From assembly GCA_964410735.1 (NCBI GenBank), contig CAYPIF010000052.1, forward strand, positions 1 to 64,000: a stretch of 64,000 nucleotides of DNA, written 5' to 3'. Position numbers and translations under genes: made by a program. Source of the DNA: EX4572-165 sp964410735. Its GTDB lineage: Archaea > Thermoplasmatota > E2 > DHVEG-1. The notes beneath the pieces were generated by a model. The model saw only the letters and a program-made list of their open reading frames with translations. It made no database searches and had not been told where the DNA came from. Shown here one piece after another: positions 17,398 to 26,483 of the stretch (position 1 is the first letter of the stretch; every line of letters starts with the position of its first letter).

Positions 17398-18957
17398 TTA
17401 TAACGGTAACCAGTTTAGATATGGGAAATGATAGTTGATCCATTGGATAAACGATATTTGGTGGTTTTTCGGCATGGTTACTTCTAGGGTTGCCCAGTTG
17501 CTTTCTTTGCCTTGTTCGTCCTTTGCTTTGGCTTTAAGGGGATAGGTTCCCTGGAACATCCAGGTATGCGCCAGAGTAAGCTCTGTTCCCGATTGGTATG
17601 GTCCCAGCCAACCGGTGTTTGTTCCGTCTCCCCAGTCGACATAATAATAGATATCCTCATTGTCTTGGTCCGTGGTTTCGAAGGTGTAGGTGTATGTTTC
17701 TCCTTTTTTTCCGTTTTGAGGACCGGTTATCCTGGGTGTTTCCGGTGGATTGTTTCCTTCTCCGAATGCGTAGACATAGCCATACTCGCCATTCGGGTAA
17801 TCATTTATTGTTGCTCCGATGTATACTGTTCCGTCGGCTCCGATTGCCGGGGAGGAATCCACGCCATAGTTGCTGATTTCTTTTCTCCATTGTTCGGTGC
17901 CATCCGGGTTAATTGCGATGATGGTGCCACCTTGGCCTCCTTGTCTTGTTAATCCTATGTAGATAGTTCCTTCTTTTGATATTGCAGGCGCGGACTGGGT
18001 TGCGCCGAGATTGTCTTCGAAATCGAATATCCATTTTGTTGTTCCATCGGGGTTAAACGCGTAGATGCTGTGATCCGGGCAATAAATGGTTCCGTCCGCT
18101 CCTATCGCTGCGTTTGAATACGGGGAGCTGTTTATTTTATATCGCCATTTAAGGGTCCCATTTTGGTATAACGCATAGAAATAGTGATCATTGGATCCGA
18201 TATATATGGTGCCATCGGGTCCGATGGTCGGGTTACCATGGATCTCATCCCCTGTTTTATACTTCCATTTCAATGTCCCGTTCGGATTCAGCGCATAGAG
18301 ATAATGGTCGCATGAACCAATATACACCGTGCCATCTGTCCCGATCGCGGGAGCAGATGTTATCACATCACCGGTTTGATAATACCATTTCAGTGTTCCA
18401 TCGGGGTTCAAGGCATAGACGCGGTATCCTTGATCCGGGGGGCTCATGGTTCCAAAATAAATGGTTCCCTCAGGTGCTATCGCCGGTGAAGAAACAATCG
18501 TTCCCGATGCATCGAAACTCCATTTCAATGTCCCATTAGGATTAAACGCATAGAAATCATGGCCGATAGAACCGATGTAAATCGTCCCATCCGCTGCAAG
18601 AGCCGGAGTAGACCATACCCCACCGGATAGCTTTACTCTCCAGTTCAACGTACCATTGGGGTAAACGGAATAAAGATACCAATCATAGTCACCGAAATAC
18701 AGCATTCCATCAGTATCAATCGCTATCCCACTCATCATCCGTCCAATGGTTTTGAACTTCCATAGTTCCACACCGTTGTTATCCTCGGTGCTATAGGTGC
18801 TTTGTCCTGTGTGTGAGATATCATGGCTTTGCATGGGCCATGGTGAATCCATCGGACCGTTTGTCTGTATCATTATGATTTCATCTGGTATTGCTGCTGA
18901 TGAAACGGTAGAAAGAACAAAGATGCATAGTAGTATGATACTTGTTTTTTTAATCAG
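17398..18957 (-). CDS. Secreted PQQ-type beta-propeller with PKD domain
   Basis: A 519-residue exported protein. About seven blades of a propeller repeat carry the pattern GTIYIGS..YLYALNPNGTLKW (residues about 50-400), followed by a PKD-type domain near 405-500 (DWGDGT, then AHTW). The first ATG (18873) lies after the signal peptide. In frame upstream, 28 codons encode a typical signal sequence (IKKTSIILLCIFVLSTVSSA), with GGAGGG nine bases before a CTG at 18957. The true start is therefore probably CTG, or an ATG that mutated. Such propellers are binding or scaffold modules; the PQQ label names the repeat, not a proven cofactor. It converges on the C25 gene. Confidence 0.8.
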   Translation of the reverse strand: MIKKTSIILLCIFVLSTVSSAAIPDEIIMIQTNGPMDSPWPMQSHDISHTGQSTYSTEDNNGVELWKFKTIGRMMSGIAIDTDGMLYFGDYDWYLYSVYPNGTLNWRVKLSGGVWSTPALAADGTIYIGSIGHDFYAFNPNGTLKWSFDASGTIVSSPAIAPEGTIYFGTMSPPDQGYRVYALNPDGTLKWYYQTGDVITSAPAIGTDGTVYIGSCDHYLYALNPNGTLKWKYKTGDEIHGNPTIGPDGTIYIGSNDHYFYALYQNGTLKWRYKINSSPYSNAAIGADGTIYCPDHSIYAFNPDGTTKWIFDFEDNLGATQSAPAISKEGTIYIGLTRQGGQGGTIIAINPDGTEQWRKEISNYGVDSSPAIGADGTVYIGATINDYPNGEYGYVYAFGEGNNPPETPRITGPQNGKKGETYTYTFETTDQDNEDIYYYVDWGDGTNTGWLGPYQSGTELTLAHTWMFQGTYPLKAKAKDEQGKESNWATLEVTMPKNHQISFIQWINYHFPYLNWLPL

Positions 18958-19089
18958 GAGTGTTTTCCCTCCAGTATATAATAATATTAGTATCTCATTT
19001 AAATATTTTTATGGAAAAGAAAAAATATTTACTCATTACATCAATATATAAAAAAAGAAAAAAATGGAGAAGTAAAGAAATTATGAATT

Positions 19090-19275
19090 TTACTTCTTCT
19101 TTAAGTATGGAAGCCCAGTACGTTTGTTGACACCAACAGTATAGTTTGCTGGTTTGTCACAGGGTGTGCCACTCTTTGGTTTGTTCTTGCTGAAAAAATA
19201 GATGGTTTGGTTGCGTCCACCCTTAAGCTTCACATCTCGTGTATATAATGTCCATCCTTCATAGGTGTAGGCCAT
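19090..19275 (-). CDS. Conserved small protein (61 residues)
   Basis: A small basic protein with aromatic residues at the N-terminus. The central RDVKLKGGRNQTIYFF and terminal TGLPYLKKK segments resemble a family of conserved short proteins in haloarchaea and some bacteria whose function is not known. One cysteine only, no membrane segment. An AGGAGG-type ribosome binding site (complement of ctacctcctt) precedes the ATG. Its single-gene unit lies between the propeller gene and thiC; T-rich sequence on both sides suggests separate transcription. Confidence 0.75.
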   Translation of the reverse strand: MAYTYEGWTLYTRDVKLKGGRNQTIYFFSKNKPKSGTPCDKPANYTVGVNKRTGLPYLKKK

Positions 19276-19410
19276 TTTTTTCTACCTCCTTATGCCAAAA
19301 CATATCTTGTGATTTAAATCTTTCCTTATTTTTCTCTATTATACCCTGTTTTTTCAGCCTTTTTTCAGGAAAAAGGTTTTTTCAGAGCAAAATAGTATAT
19401 TTACTTTCAA

Positions 19411-20691
19411 TTATGACTCTTGAAGGTATTTTTCCACCATTTCAATCGCGCAGAGGTTTCCACACATGGTGCATGAACGGGTATCTTCTAAGGGGCTTCG
19501 TTGTTTTCGATAGCGTTTTGGTTTCTCTGGATCAATGGCAAGATCAAACATGGTGTCCCAATCAAGATGTTCACGGGCATCACTGAACCGGTGATCAATG
19601 TCCCTATCAATTCGACGTCCTATATCTGCAGCATGTGCAGCTATCCGACAGGCAATGACCCCTTCACGAACATCATCAGCATTTGGAAGTGAAAGATGTT
19701 CCGCAGGTGTAACATAACAAAGGAAATCAGCTCCATGATATCCTGCGATGGCTCCACCAATCCCGGCAACAAGATGATCATAACCAGGTGCAATATCAGT
19801 AACTAGTGGTCCGAGCACAAAATACGGGGCTTCTTTTGTCACAACCTTCATCACCTCAATATTCGATTGGATATCGTTCAAGGGCATATGCCCCGGTCCT
19901 TCCATCATTGTTTGAACACCAGCTTTCCGCGCTCGTTCAATAAGCTCTCCGATGATAAGCATCTCCTGGAATTTCGCTCGATCATTGGAATCTGAAAGAG
20001 CACCGGATCTCATACCATCACCAAGGCTTAAGGTGACATCATATTTCTTCGCAAGTTCAAGTAGATAATCAAAATTCTTATACAAGGGATTCTCCAGATC
20101 ATTATGAAGGATCCATGCCATATGGAAAGCGCCGCCTCTAGAGACCATTGGTATCAATCGATGCTGCCTTCGAAGTCTTTCAACACTTTCTTTTGTTACA
20201 CCAACATGAACAACGGCAAAGTCAACACCCTGTTTTGCTTGTTCCTCAAAGGTATTGAACATATCATCCTCGGTCATGTCAATGATAGCACTATGTTTCG
20301 TTATTGCTTCAATACCAGTCTGATAAATTGGTACGGTTCCAAAGGGGACTTTTACAACCTTGAGAAGTTTTTTCCGTATGTTGTTAAGATCTCCTCCTGT
20401 TGAGAGATCCATCACTGCATGAGTACCTACCTGTTGAGCGATCTTTGCTTTCTCTATCTCTTCACTGACATCACAATGTTCCCTTGATGTACCCAGGTTT
20501 GCATTGACCTTGACGCGTAAACCTTTTCCGATGCCGATCGGTTCAGGATGGTGAAGTGGATTATGAGGTATGACAATTTTGCCAGAAGCAACCCGTCTTT
20601 GAACGACTGCTGGATCACATGATTCAGTCTCAGCAACTTTTTTGATCTCCTTGGTCATGTGTCCTTGCTGAGCTTCAGATATTTGGGTCAT
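19411..20691 (-). CDS. thiC: Phosphomethylpyrimidine synthase
   Basis: A 426-residue radical SAM enzyme that converts aminoimidazole ribotide into the hydroxymethylpyrimidine phosphate of thiamine. The full family signature is present: VNANLGTS, DLSTGGD, a central GDGMRSGALSDSND, EGPGHMPL, and the C-terminal 4Fe-4S motif Cys407-X2-Cys410-X3-Cys414 (the archaeal form with one residue less than in E. coli). GAGGGGAG lies seven bases before the ATG. The 222 bases upstream carry AT-rich promoter sequence. No TPP riboswitch (CTGAGA...ACCTGA) was found there, so control is likely by a protein. Confidence 0.95.
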   Translation of the reverse strand: MTQISEAQQGHMTKEIKKVAETESCDPAVVQRRVASGKIVIPHNPLHHPEPIGIGKGLRVKVNANLGTSREHCDVSEEIEKAKIAQQVGTHAVMDLSTGGDLNNIRKKLLKVVKVPFGTVPIYQTGIEAITKHSAIIDMTEDDMFNTFEEQAKQGVDFAVVHVGVTKESVERLRRQHRLIPMVSRGGAFHMAWILHNDLENPLYKNFDYLLELAKKYDVTLSLGDGMRSGALSDSNDRAKFQEMLIIGELIERARKAGVQTMMEGPGHMPLNDIQSNIEVMKVVTKEAPYFVLGPLVTDIAPGYDHLVAGIGGAIAGYHGADFLCYVTPAEHLSLPNADDVREGVIACRIAAHAADIGRRIDRDIDHRFSDAREHLDWDTMFDLAIDPEKPKRYRKQRSPLEDTRSCTMCGNLCAIEMVEKYLQES

Positions 20692-20943
20692 GATGCTCCC
20701 CTCTATGAGACATTTCCTATTAAAACCTCATGGGTAAACGGATATCGACACGCATCGAAGCAGTCTTTAGAAATCATAATAATTGGGATTGAGTTGGGTA
20801 TTGATTGGGAATAAATCATATAAAATATGACATCATTATTTAATTAAACACCTTTTCCGACTATTGGTTGAAATACCTTGATTTTATCATAAAAGCTATA
20901 AACCTAGCGGTAAATGCTTAACCTATCACGCTTAGGTGGTTAT

Positions 20944-21168
20944 ATGGCTTTAAATCGGGATAAAATTGAGGATAAGATAAAAGAGTTAAACGAGATTCGA
21001 AGGATTTACAAAAGAGATTTTGAAGATGTTGCGGAGGAGTTCAAGGCAGGTAAACTATCCAAAGATCATTTTGAAAAGAAGAAGGAAAGATACGAGAAAC
21101 GAAAAGAAAAGATACGAAAGAAGATCCAGGATTTTGAAGATAAGATGGCTGCTCTTGAAGGAAAGTGA
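20944..21168 (+). CDS. Small charged coiled-coil protein
   Basis: A 74-residue, lysine- and glutamate-rich protein predicted to be almost wholly helical, with heptad-like hydrophobic spacing from about residue 5 to 70. The ATG at 20944 has GGTGG seven bases upstream and a TATA element (GCTATAAACC) at about 20895-20904; an in-frame ATG ten codons earlier falls before the expected transcription start. No family was recognised. A role in protein-protein contacts is the most that can be said. Confidence 0.65.
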   Translation: MALNRDKIEDKIKELNEIRRIYKRDFEDVAEEFKAGKLSKDHFEKKKERYEKRKEKIRKKIQDFEDKMAALEGK

Positions 21169-21283
21169 TCTGAGCCAACAGCCCTCTTGATTACATTACC
21201 TTCCCGTAACCTTTAGTATCCAATATGCATAGTTTTATATCATGGGGTGGTATTCGGCCTGAGAATCATTTGGAGGCTTCAAA

Positions 21284-21523
21284 ATGATAAATGCCTATAT
21301 CCTGGTTTCAATGCAACCAGGTAACTCCGATAATGCAATTGAGGAAATGCGAAAGATTGAACATGTTGAGAAGATATCAGTCGTTGCTGGTGAATTCGAT
21401 ATCGTTATTCGGGTGAAGGTTGAAACTCTTGATCAATTGCTTCAAGCTACAAACGCTATCCAAATGATCCATGGTGTCCAAAAAACAACAACTCAGGTCA
21501 TCGAGAAAGAAATCGCATTATGA
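21284..21523 (+). CDS. Stand-alone Lrp/AsnC ligand-binding (RAM) domain
   Basis: A 79-residue protein consisting only of the regulation-of-amino-acid-metabolism fold: AYILVSMQPGNSDNAIEEM, then VVAGEFDIVIRVKVET and a final IHGVQKTTTQVI strand. There is no DNA-binding helix-turn-helix. Free RAM domains bind amino acids and assemble into rings, sometimes with full Lrp proteins. The last four bases overlap the start of the next gene (ATGA), a transporter that ends with the same domain. The pair is therefore a likely functional unit: two related sensors, one free and one on a membrane protein. Confidence 0.9.
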   Translation: MINAYILVSMQPGNSDNAIEEMRKIEHVEKISVVAGEFDIVIRVKVETLDQLLQATNAIQMIHGVQKTTTQVIEKEIAL

Positions 21524-22767
21524 AAATAAGAATACGGAAACGTTATCTGTTTTTTATTTTGGCTTTTTCTTCAGCCATCTTCAATTCCATAGGGTCAGCC
21601 TTCGATGCAATATCTCAATTATTCATACCTGACCCTTGGGCTCTTGGGATTGCCTGTTTTGTCTTTGGTGTTATCGTCTCAGGTCTCATCTCATTGTTCT
21701 TGTCCATCCCGTTTAAGGGAAAAAGTCTTGGCGCACATACAATAGATCCTACCTTTAAACGGGTACGGTTATTAAAACGGCAAGAACTAAAATATCATTT
21801 GGTCGCTGGTTTTGGTAACGCGGTTCTCACTATAGGTTATTTCTTCTTGTTATCGTTGATGTCGGGGGATGTTTCTGTTGTTCTCCCCTTTACCCAGGTC
21901 GTTATCCTGTATCTTGTCATCATCGAATCGCTCAGTGAAAAGGATACACCAACACTTGTTGAAGTACAGTCATCTGTCATTGTTACCTTTGGAGCGATCC
22001 TTGGTTCATTGACGTTGTCTGGAACTATCAATCTCACTGCCCTTGCTATCGTGTTCCTTGTTATTAACCCTGGATGGGTTTTATTATCATTCTATCAACG
22101 AAAACTAAAGATGTTAAAGATCAATGATAGTCCTAATGATGCTATCAATATCCGTGTTTGGAATGTGATATTTGCTTGTCTTTTTACCTTTATCATCGTC
22201 TTTGTTTTCGACTTGTTCATGGGTACACATCATGTACAAGCTGGAATTCAGTCAAGCATCAATGAATATTTCTGGGTATTGATACTTGCTATATCTACCT
22301 ATTTTGCGTTTGTCTTCTATATACGAGCATTAGGTATTGGAAAGGCTAGTGTCACCCAGGCTGTGAAAGCATCGGTGATCGTGTTTAGCCTCCCCGTTTC
22401 CATCGTCTTAGGATATTACGGTATAAGCCCAGCGTTTACAACTGATCCAGTGATGCTTGTCATCAAGATGATGGGTATCGTTCTAATGCTTCTTGGGATA
22501 CTCTCTTTTGCGCTCACGCTTACCAAAGCGTATGTGTTCATCCGGATGAAACCAGGGTACGATATTGAACAGATCATGAAACAACTCTGGAATATCAAAG
22601 GTGTGAACAGAGTGACAGCGGTCGCAGGACCATATGATTTCATCATTAAGATACATACCCGTACCCTTATCAAAGGATATGAACGGATACTAAGAAGAGT
22701 TGAATCTATAGAAGGTATCGATGAATCCAAATGGCAATCGGTCCTTAAAGAATGGGAAGATATCTAA
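21520..22767 (+). CDS. DMT-type transporter fused to a C-terminal RAM domain
   Basis: A 415-residue protein. Residues about 8-330 hold ten predicted membrane segments in the EamA/drug-metabolite transporter pattern (two five-helix halves). Residues about 340-415 are an Lrp/AsnC-type ligand-binding domain: FIRMKPGYDIEQIMKQLWNI, then VAGPYDFIIKIHTRT. That domain is the same fold as the free protein encoded just upstream, with a four-base overlap. The natural reading is a transporter whose activity is set by an amino acid bound on the cytoplasmic side, or an amino-acid exporter sensing its own substrate; this is inference. A TTG or other later start is unlikely because of the ATGA overlap. Confidence 0.85.
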   Translation: MKIRIRKRYLFFILAFSSAIFNSIGSAFDAISQLFIPDPWALGIACFVFGVIVSGLISLFLSIPFKGKSLGAHTIDPTFKRVRLLKRQELKYHLVAGFGNAVLTIGYFFLLSLMSGDVSVVLPFTQVVILYLVIIESLSEKDTPTLVEVQSSVIVTFGAILGSLTLSGTINLTALAIVFLVINPGWVLLSFYQRKLKMLKINDSPNDAINIRVWNVIFACLFTFIIVFVFDLFMGTHHVQAGIQSSINEYFWVLILAISTYFAFVFYIRALGIGKASVTQAVKASVIVFSLPVSIVLGYYGISPAFTTDPVMLVIKMMGIVLMLLGILSFALTLTKAYVFIRMKPGYDIEQIMKQLWNIKGVNRVTAVAGPYDFIIKIHTRTLIKGYERILRRVESIEGIDESKWQSVLKEWEDI

Positions 22768-22831
22768 ACATAACAAATAACAAATACTCTTCATCATATC
22801 CCGTATATTATGCTGATAGTGAGGTTTTTGT

Positions 22832-23935
22832 ATGGTTGATGGTCGAATTGAGGCTTTGGCTCATATTCTGGTCGAGCATTCGTTAAATATCAAGAAGAAT
22901 GATTTGTTCCTTATCTCTGGGTCCCCTGTTGCTGCACCATTAATTACAGCGGTCTACGAGCGTGCGTTAGAAAAAGGTGCTCATCCTCATGTACGATTAG
23001 GTTTGGAGGCATTAGCGGAGATCTATTATAAACATGCAAACAAGGATCAACTTACCTTTCTCTCTCCTCTTGATGAATTTGAGACAAAAACAATTGATGC
23101 TCGATTAAGCATCCTCAGTCCGGAAAATACAAGATATATGAGCCATGTCGATCCCAAACAACAGGCGTTACGAAGTCGAGCTGCACAACCTATTCATGAT
23201 ATCTTCCTTAAAAGGGCAGCGTCAGGGGATCTTAGATGGTGTGTCACCCTCTTTCCAACAAATGCGTCTGCACAGGATGCTGAGATGTCCTTAAGAGATT
23301 ATGAGGATTTTGTCTATCAAGCAGCACATGTTCAGGATGATGATCCAATTGGTTTTTGGAAATCGATGGGACAGGACCAACAAAAGATGAAGAACATACT
23401 AGAAAAGAAGAAGACCATTCAGATACTTGGAGAAGATACGGATCTAACGCTTTCTGTTGACAAACGAACATGGATACCTTGTTTTGGCAAAGAAAATTTT
23501 CCAGACGGTGAACTATTCACAGGGCCAGTGGAAACATCAGCTGAAGGATATGTTCATTTTCCCTTTCCATTGGTGTATGGTGGACGACGGGTCGATGATG
23601 TAAAGCTCTGGTTCGAAAAAGGTGTTGTTGTAAAGGCCACTGCTGCAAATGGTCTCGATTTCTTAGAATCAATGATACAGATGGATGAAGGATCAAATCG
23701 ACTTGGTGAACTCGCATTTGGTCTGAATTATGGTATCAAAGAATATACAAAGAATATTTTGTTCGATGAAAAGATCGGTGGGACCATGCATCTTGCTCTT
23801 GGAAACGGATATCCTGAGACCGGAAGCTCAAATACCTCCGGGCTGCATTGGGATATGGTGATAGATCTTCGAAAGAAGGGTACGGTCCTTGCTGAGGGGG
23901 AACTGATTTTTGAAAATGGGTCGTTTGTTGTGTAA
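22832..23935 (+). CDS. Aminopeptidase, family M29
   Basis: A 367-residue cytoplasmic metallo-aminopeptidase of the AmpS/PepS type. Residues near the N-terminus (ALAHILVEHSLNIKKND) and the metal-site region of the C-terminal half (GPVETSAEGYVHFPFP, LAFGLNYGIKEYT, MHLALGNGYPETG, SGLHWDMVIDLR) carry the conserved Glu, His, Tyr and Asp residues of the family. It would finish the breakdown of imported peptides, matching the secreted peptidases elsewhere in the window. GTGAGG eight bases before the ATG supports the start. Confidence 0.93.
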   Translation: MVDGRIEALAHILVEHSLNIKKNDLFLISGSPVAAPLITAVYERALEKGAHPHVRLGLEALAEIYYKHANKDQLTFLSPLDEFETKTIDARLSILSPENTRYMSHVDPKQQALRSRAAQPIHDIFLKRAASGDLRWCVTLFPTNASAQDAEMSLRDYEDFVYQAAHVQDDDPIGFWKSMGQDQQKMKNILEKKKTIQILGEDTDLTLSVDKRTWIPCFGKENFPDGELFTGPVETSAEGYVHFPFPLVYGGRRVDDVKLWFEKGVVVKATAANGLDFLESMIQMDEGSNRLGELAFGLNYGIKEYTKNILFDEKIGGTMHLALGNGYPETGSSNTSGLHWDMVIDLRKKGTVLAEGELIFENGSFVV

Positions 23936-23982
23936 TAGATGAAGTATAACCATTAAATAAACCTTGGTCATATCGATGTGAC

Positions 23983-25410
23983 ATGTGTGGTATTGTCGGC
24001 TTCATTGGGGGCAAACCTGTTTCACGTTTGATCTATCATGGCTTATTTGCTATTCAACATCGTGGTCAGTCCTCAGCGGGTAAATTAACATATGATGGGA
24101 ACATCCATGTGACAAAGGATGCAGGACTTGTTCGTGATATATTCAATGATGAGAAAAAGATTGATACACCCGGTAATGTTGGCCTTGGTCATACGCGGTA
24201 TTCAACAGCGGGGATGGATGATGTTGAGTCTTTGAAGAAAAATGCTCAACCTGAATATCTTGTCAATCCTTTTTTAGCAGCGGTTCATAACGGGAATGTT
24301 ATCAACTGTGGGGAAGTGAAGAATCATACCCAACGGATGCCAAGGACTGATTGTGATATCCAATGTTTATTGTTGCCAATGGCGGATCAGTTATACAAAA
24401 AGGAACTTTCTGTGGATGTGCTCTTTAAAGCATGTGAGACGGTCATGAAACAAGTGAAGGGGAGTTATTCAAGTTTGTTCTTGGCAGACTCTGGTGATAA
24501 CCCATATCTTTTCGCTATCACCGATCCTCATAAGATCAGGCCACTTGTGTTGGGAAAACAAGATGGTATGTATTGTCTAACCTCAGAGACAAGGGTGTTT
24601 AAGAAAGCAAATTTTGAATATGTGAAGGATATCCCGGGTGGTTCGGCTATCATTATTGATTCAGAGGGAAACATCTTTGAGAAACAGATCATCAAGAAAC
24701 AAGAGACCCCTTGTATGTTCGAGTTTGTTTATTTCGCAAAACCTGATTCACGGATACGTGGCAGATCGGTTCATGATGTCCGTGTGCAACTTGGCCGGTT
24801 ACTTGCGAAGAAATATTCTGTGAAAGCTGATATTGTGGTCCCTGTCCCTGAGTCAGGTCGCCGATATGCGTTAGGGTATTCCCTGGAATCAGGTATTCCT
24901 TTAGACGAGGGTATCATGAAGGATAAAGCGGAACGATCATTTATTCAACAAAGGCAGGAAAGCAGGGATAGGGTGGTTCAAGAAGGTCTTTCTTTCCTTC
25001 GAGCGGTGATGGAGGATAAAAAGGTGATCATTGTTGATGATTCGATTGTTAGAGGTACCAATGTTCGTAGACTTGTTGAAGGTGTTCGAAGAGCAGGTGC
25101 AAAAGAGGTTCATATCCGAATTGGATGTCCGCCATTGATAGCCCCGTGTTATCTGGGTATTGATATGCGCAGTCGAAAGGAATTCCTTGCTCGAGATGAG
25201 GCGGGTAGTATCAAAACATGGGATCAGATCTGCGAACAGATCGGTGCTGATTCCCTTGCGTATATCGAGAGCGATGATCTGGAAAAGGTCATTGGTTTCC
25301 CTGTATGCAAAGGTTGTGTTGATTTCCCTAATGGGTATCCAAAGGAACTGAAAAAGACCGTTCTTGAGTTGTATGAAAAAGATAAGGATGGGAAACGAGC
25401 ATACGAATGA
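23983..25410 (+). CDS. purF: Amidophosphoribosyltransferase
   Basis: A 475-residue enzyme for the first step of purine synthesis: PRPP plus glutamine gives phosphoribosylamine. The N-terminal glutaminase starts MCGIVGFIGG, so Cys2 becomes the nucleophile after Met removal; HRGQSSAG and NGNVINC follow. The C-terminal phosphoribosyltransferase half has the PRPP loop VIIVDDSIVRGTN near residue 350. Cysteines in the FEFVYFAKPDS-SRIRGRS region and late in the protein are consistent with family forms but no cluster is claimed. TTAAATAA centred about 26 bases before the ATG indicates a leaderless transcript. A T-rich stretch after the gene (25428-25440) may be a terminator. Confidence 0.95.
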   Translation: MCGIVGFIGGKPVSRLIYHGLFAIQHRGQSSAGKLTYDGNIHVTKDAGLVRDIFNDEKKIDTPGNVGLGHTRYSTAGMDDVESLKKNAQPEYLVNPFLAAVHNGNVINCGEVKNHTQRMPRTDCDIQCLLLPMADQLYKKELSVDVLFKACETVMKQVKGSYSSLFLADSGDNPYLFAITDPHKIRPLVLGKQDGMYCLTSETRVFKKANFEYVKDIPGGSAIIIDSEGNIFEKQIIKKQETPCMFEFVYFAKPDSRIRGRSVHDVRVQLGRLLAKKYSVKADIVVPVPESGRRYALGYSLESGIPLDEGIMKDKAERSFIQQRQESRDRVVQEGLSFLRAVMEDKKVIIVDDSIVRGTNVRRLVEGVRRAGAKEVHIRIGCPPLIAPCYLGIDMRSRKEFLARDEAGSIKTWDQICEQIGADSLAYIESDDLEKVIGFPVCKGCVDFPNGYPKELKKTVLELYEKDKDGKRAYE

Positions 25411-25449
25411 TAAAAGGGTATTTCAACCCATTTTCTTTTCTATTATCCC

Positions 25450-25761
25450 ATGATCGAGATAACCGGTGGTACGACGGAGGAACAGATCATTGATATCCTT
25501 CAGAATAATTATCCTGTTACTGTGGAGGATATTGAAAAAAAACTTCATTTATCTCATGATATCATTATTCGAGTGTTGAATCGTTTCCAAGTGAAAGGTA
25601 TCGTACAATTGGAACCGTTACCAGATACTACCTATGTTCGACTGTTACGACATGATATTAAAATAGTTACAAAGAGACGTCAGAAGAAATTCATCAAACA
25701 TCATCAACGCCCACAGCAATATGTCCCTAAGGATCCTGATGATGATCGAATGTATGTTTAA
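25450..25761 (+). CDS. Small winged-helix protein
   Basis: A 103-residue protein. Residues about 8-60 form a winged helix-turn-helix: EEQIIDILQNNYPVTVEDIEKKL, then SHDIIIRVLNRFQVKGIVQL. The C-terminal third is highly basic (TKRRQKKFIKHHQRPQQ), suitable for nucleic-acid contact, and ends acidic. It may be leaderless: TATTTCAA is centred about 27 bases upstream. It follows purF by 39 bases but a T-rich stretch separates them. The target is unknown. Confidence 0.75.
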   Translation: MIEITGGTTEEQIIDILQNNYPVTVEDIEKKLHLSHDIIIRVLNRFQVKGIVQLEPLPDTTYVRLLRHDIKIVTKRRQKKFIKHHQRPQQYVPKDPDDDRMYV

Positions 25762-25946
25762 GAGAAAAATTCCACGATATTTACCCAATTGATGACGATT
25801 TCATCTGGTACTTGTTTTTTCCTTTTATGGTGCGTGTTCTTCATGGTCCACCCTTGTATAGTATTTTTCACAATGATGATATTTAAAGTATTGGTGGAAT
25901 TTTCTCAAAATATGAGTATTGATCTTGAAATGAAAACCATGTCTTT

Positions 25947-26348
25947 TTAGTCAATGACCTGGATCACATGGTTATCCACAATGAGGAACTCAACAAGTTC
26001 ATTATTTGTTTTTATTTCTTTAAGAAGCTCATAATTAAGGATATGTTCATAATCGGCGACGATGCGTGATCCAGAGGGGGACCATCCACTTATCTTGACA
26101 GTGTCCACTGTGAAATCATTCACGCTTCCTAATATCGTAAAAGATGTTGCCTTTGTATGAAATGAACAGTTTATGCATTCTATTACAGAATTATATGAAT
26201 TATAGGGATTCTGCCAATCTTCGATTGGGTCCAATTGAACGACGATGAGTTCACCACCACATTTTGGGCAGATCAATGATCCCATTTGTTTGTGGTCCCA
26301 TAACCCTGCATGAATACGTGCTGTTGTATGATGCCCCATATCCAACAC
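25947..26348 (-). CDS. Zinc-ribbon protein of unknown function
   Basis: A 133-residue protein with a CPKCGG motif near residue 27 and CINC near residue 58, a four-cysteine zinc ribbon, followed by a mixed beta domain (TILGSVNDFTVDTVKISGWSP) and a C-terminal EFLIVDNHVIQVID strand. No family was recognised. The start is uncertain: GTG at 26348, TTG at 26345 and ATG at 26339 all lie within a few codons after GGGG, and an internal ATG just before the first cysteine pair is also possible. TATTTATG upstream at about 26390-26398 (minus strand) is a likely TATA element. Confidence 0.7.
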   Translation of the reverse strand: MLDMGHHTTARIHAGLWDHKQMGSLICPKCGGELIVVQLDPIEDWQNPYNSYNSVIECINCSFHTKATSFTILGSVNDFTVDTVKISGWSPSGSRIVADYEHILNYELLKEIKTNNELVEFLIVDNHVIQVID

Positions 26349-26483
26349 TTACCCCAACTTTTCTATCGTACATGATTTAATGACTTCTTACATAAATAGT
26401 TTTTGAAAAAATCTGTTTTAAATGATGCCGTTATATTAATATGAACGATATTCCATTCATTTTTTTAGAAGGAATGATGATAT

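Noticed and set aside
20692..20900. TPP riboswitch before thiC
   Set aside because: The CTGAGA and ACCTGA core elements are absent on the minus strand of this gap.
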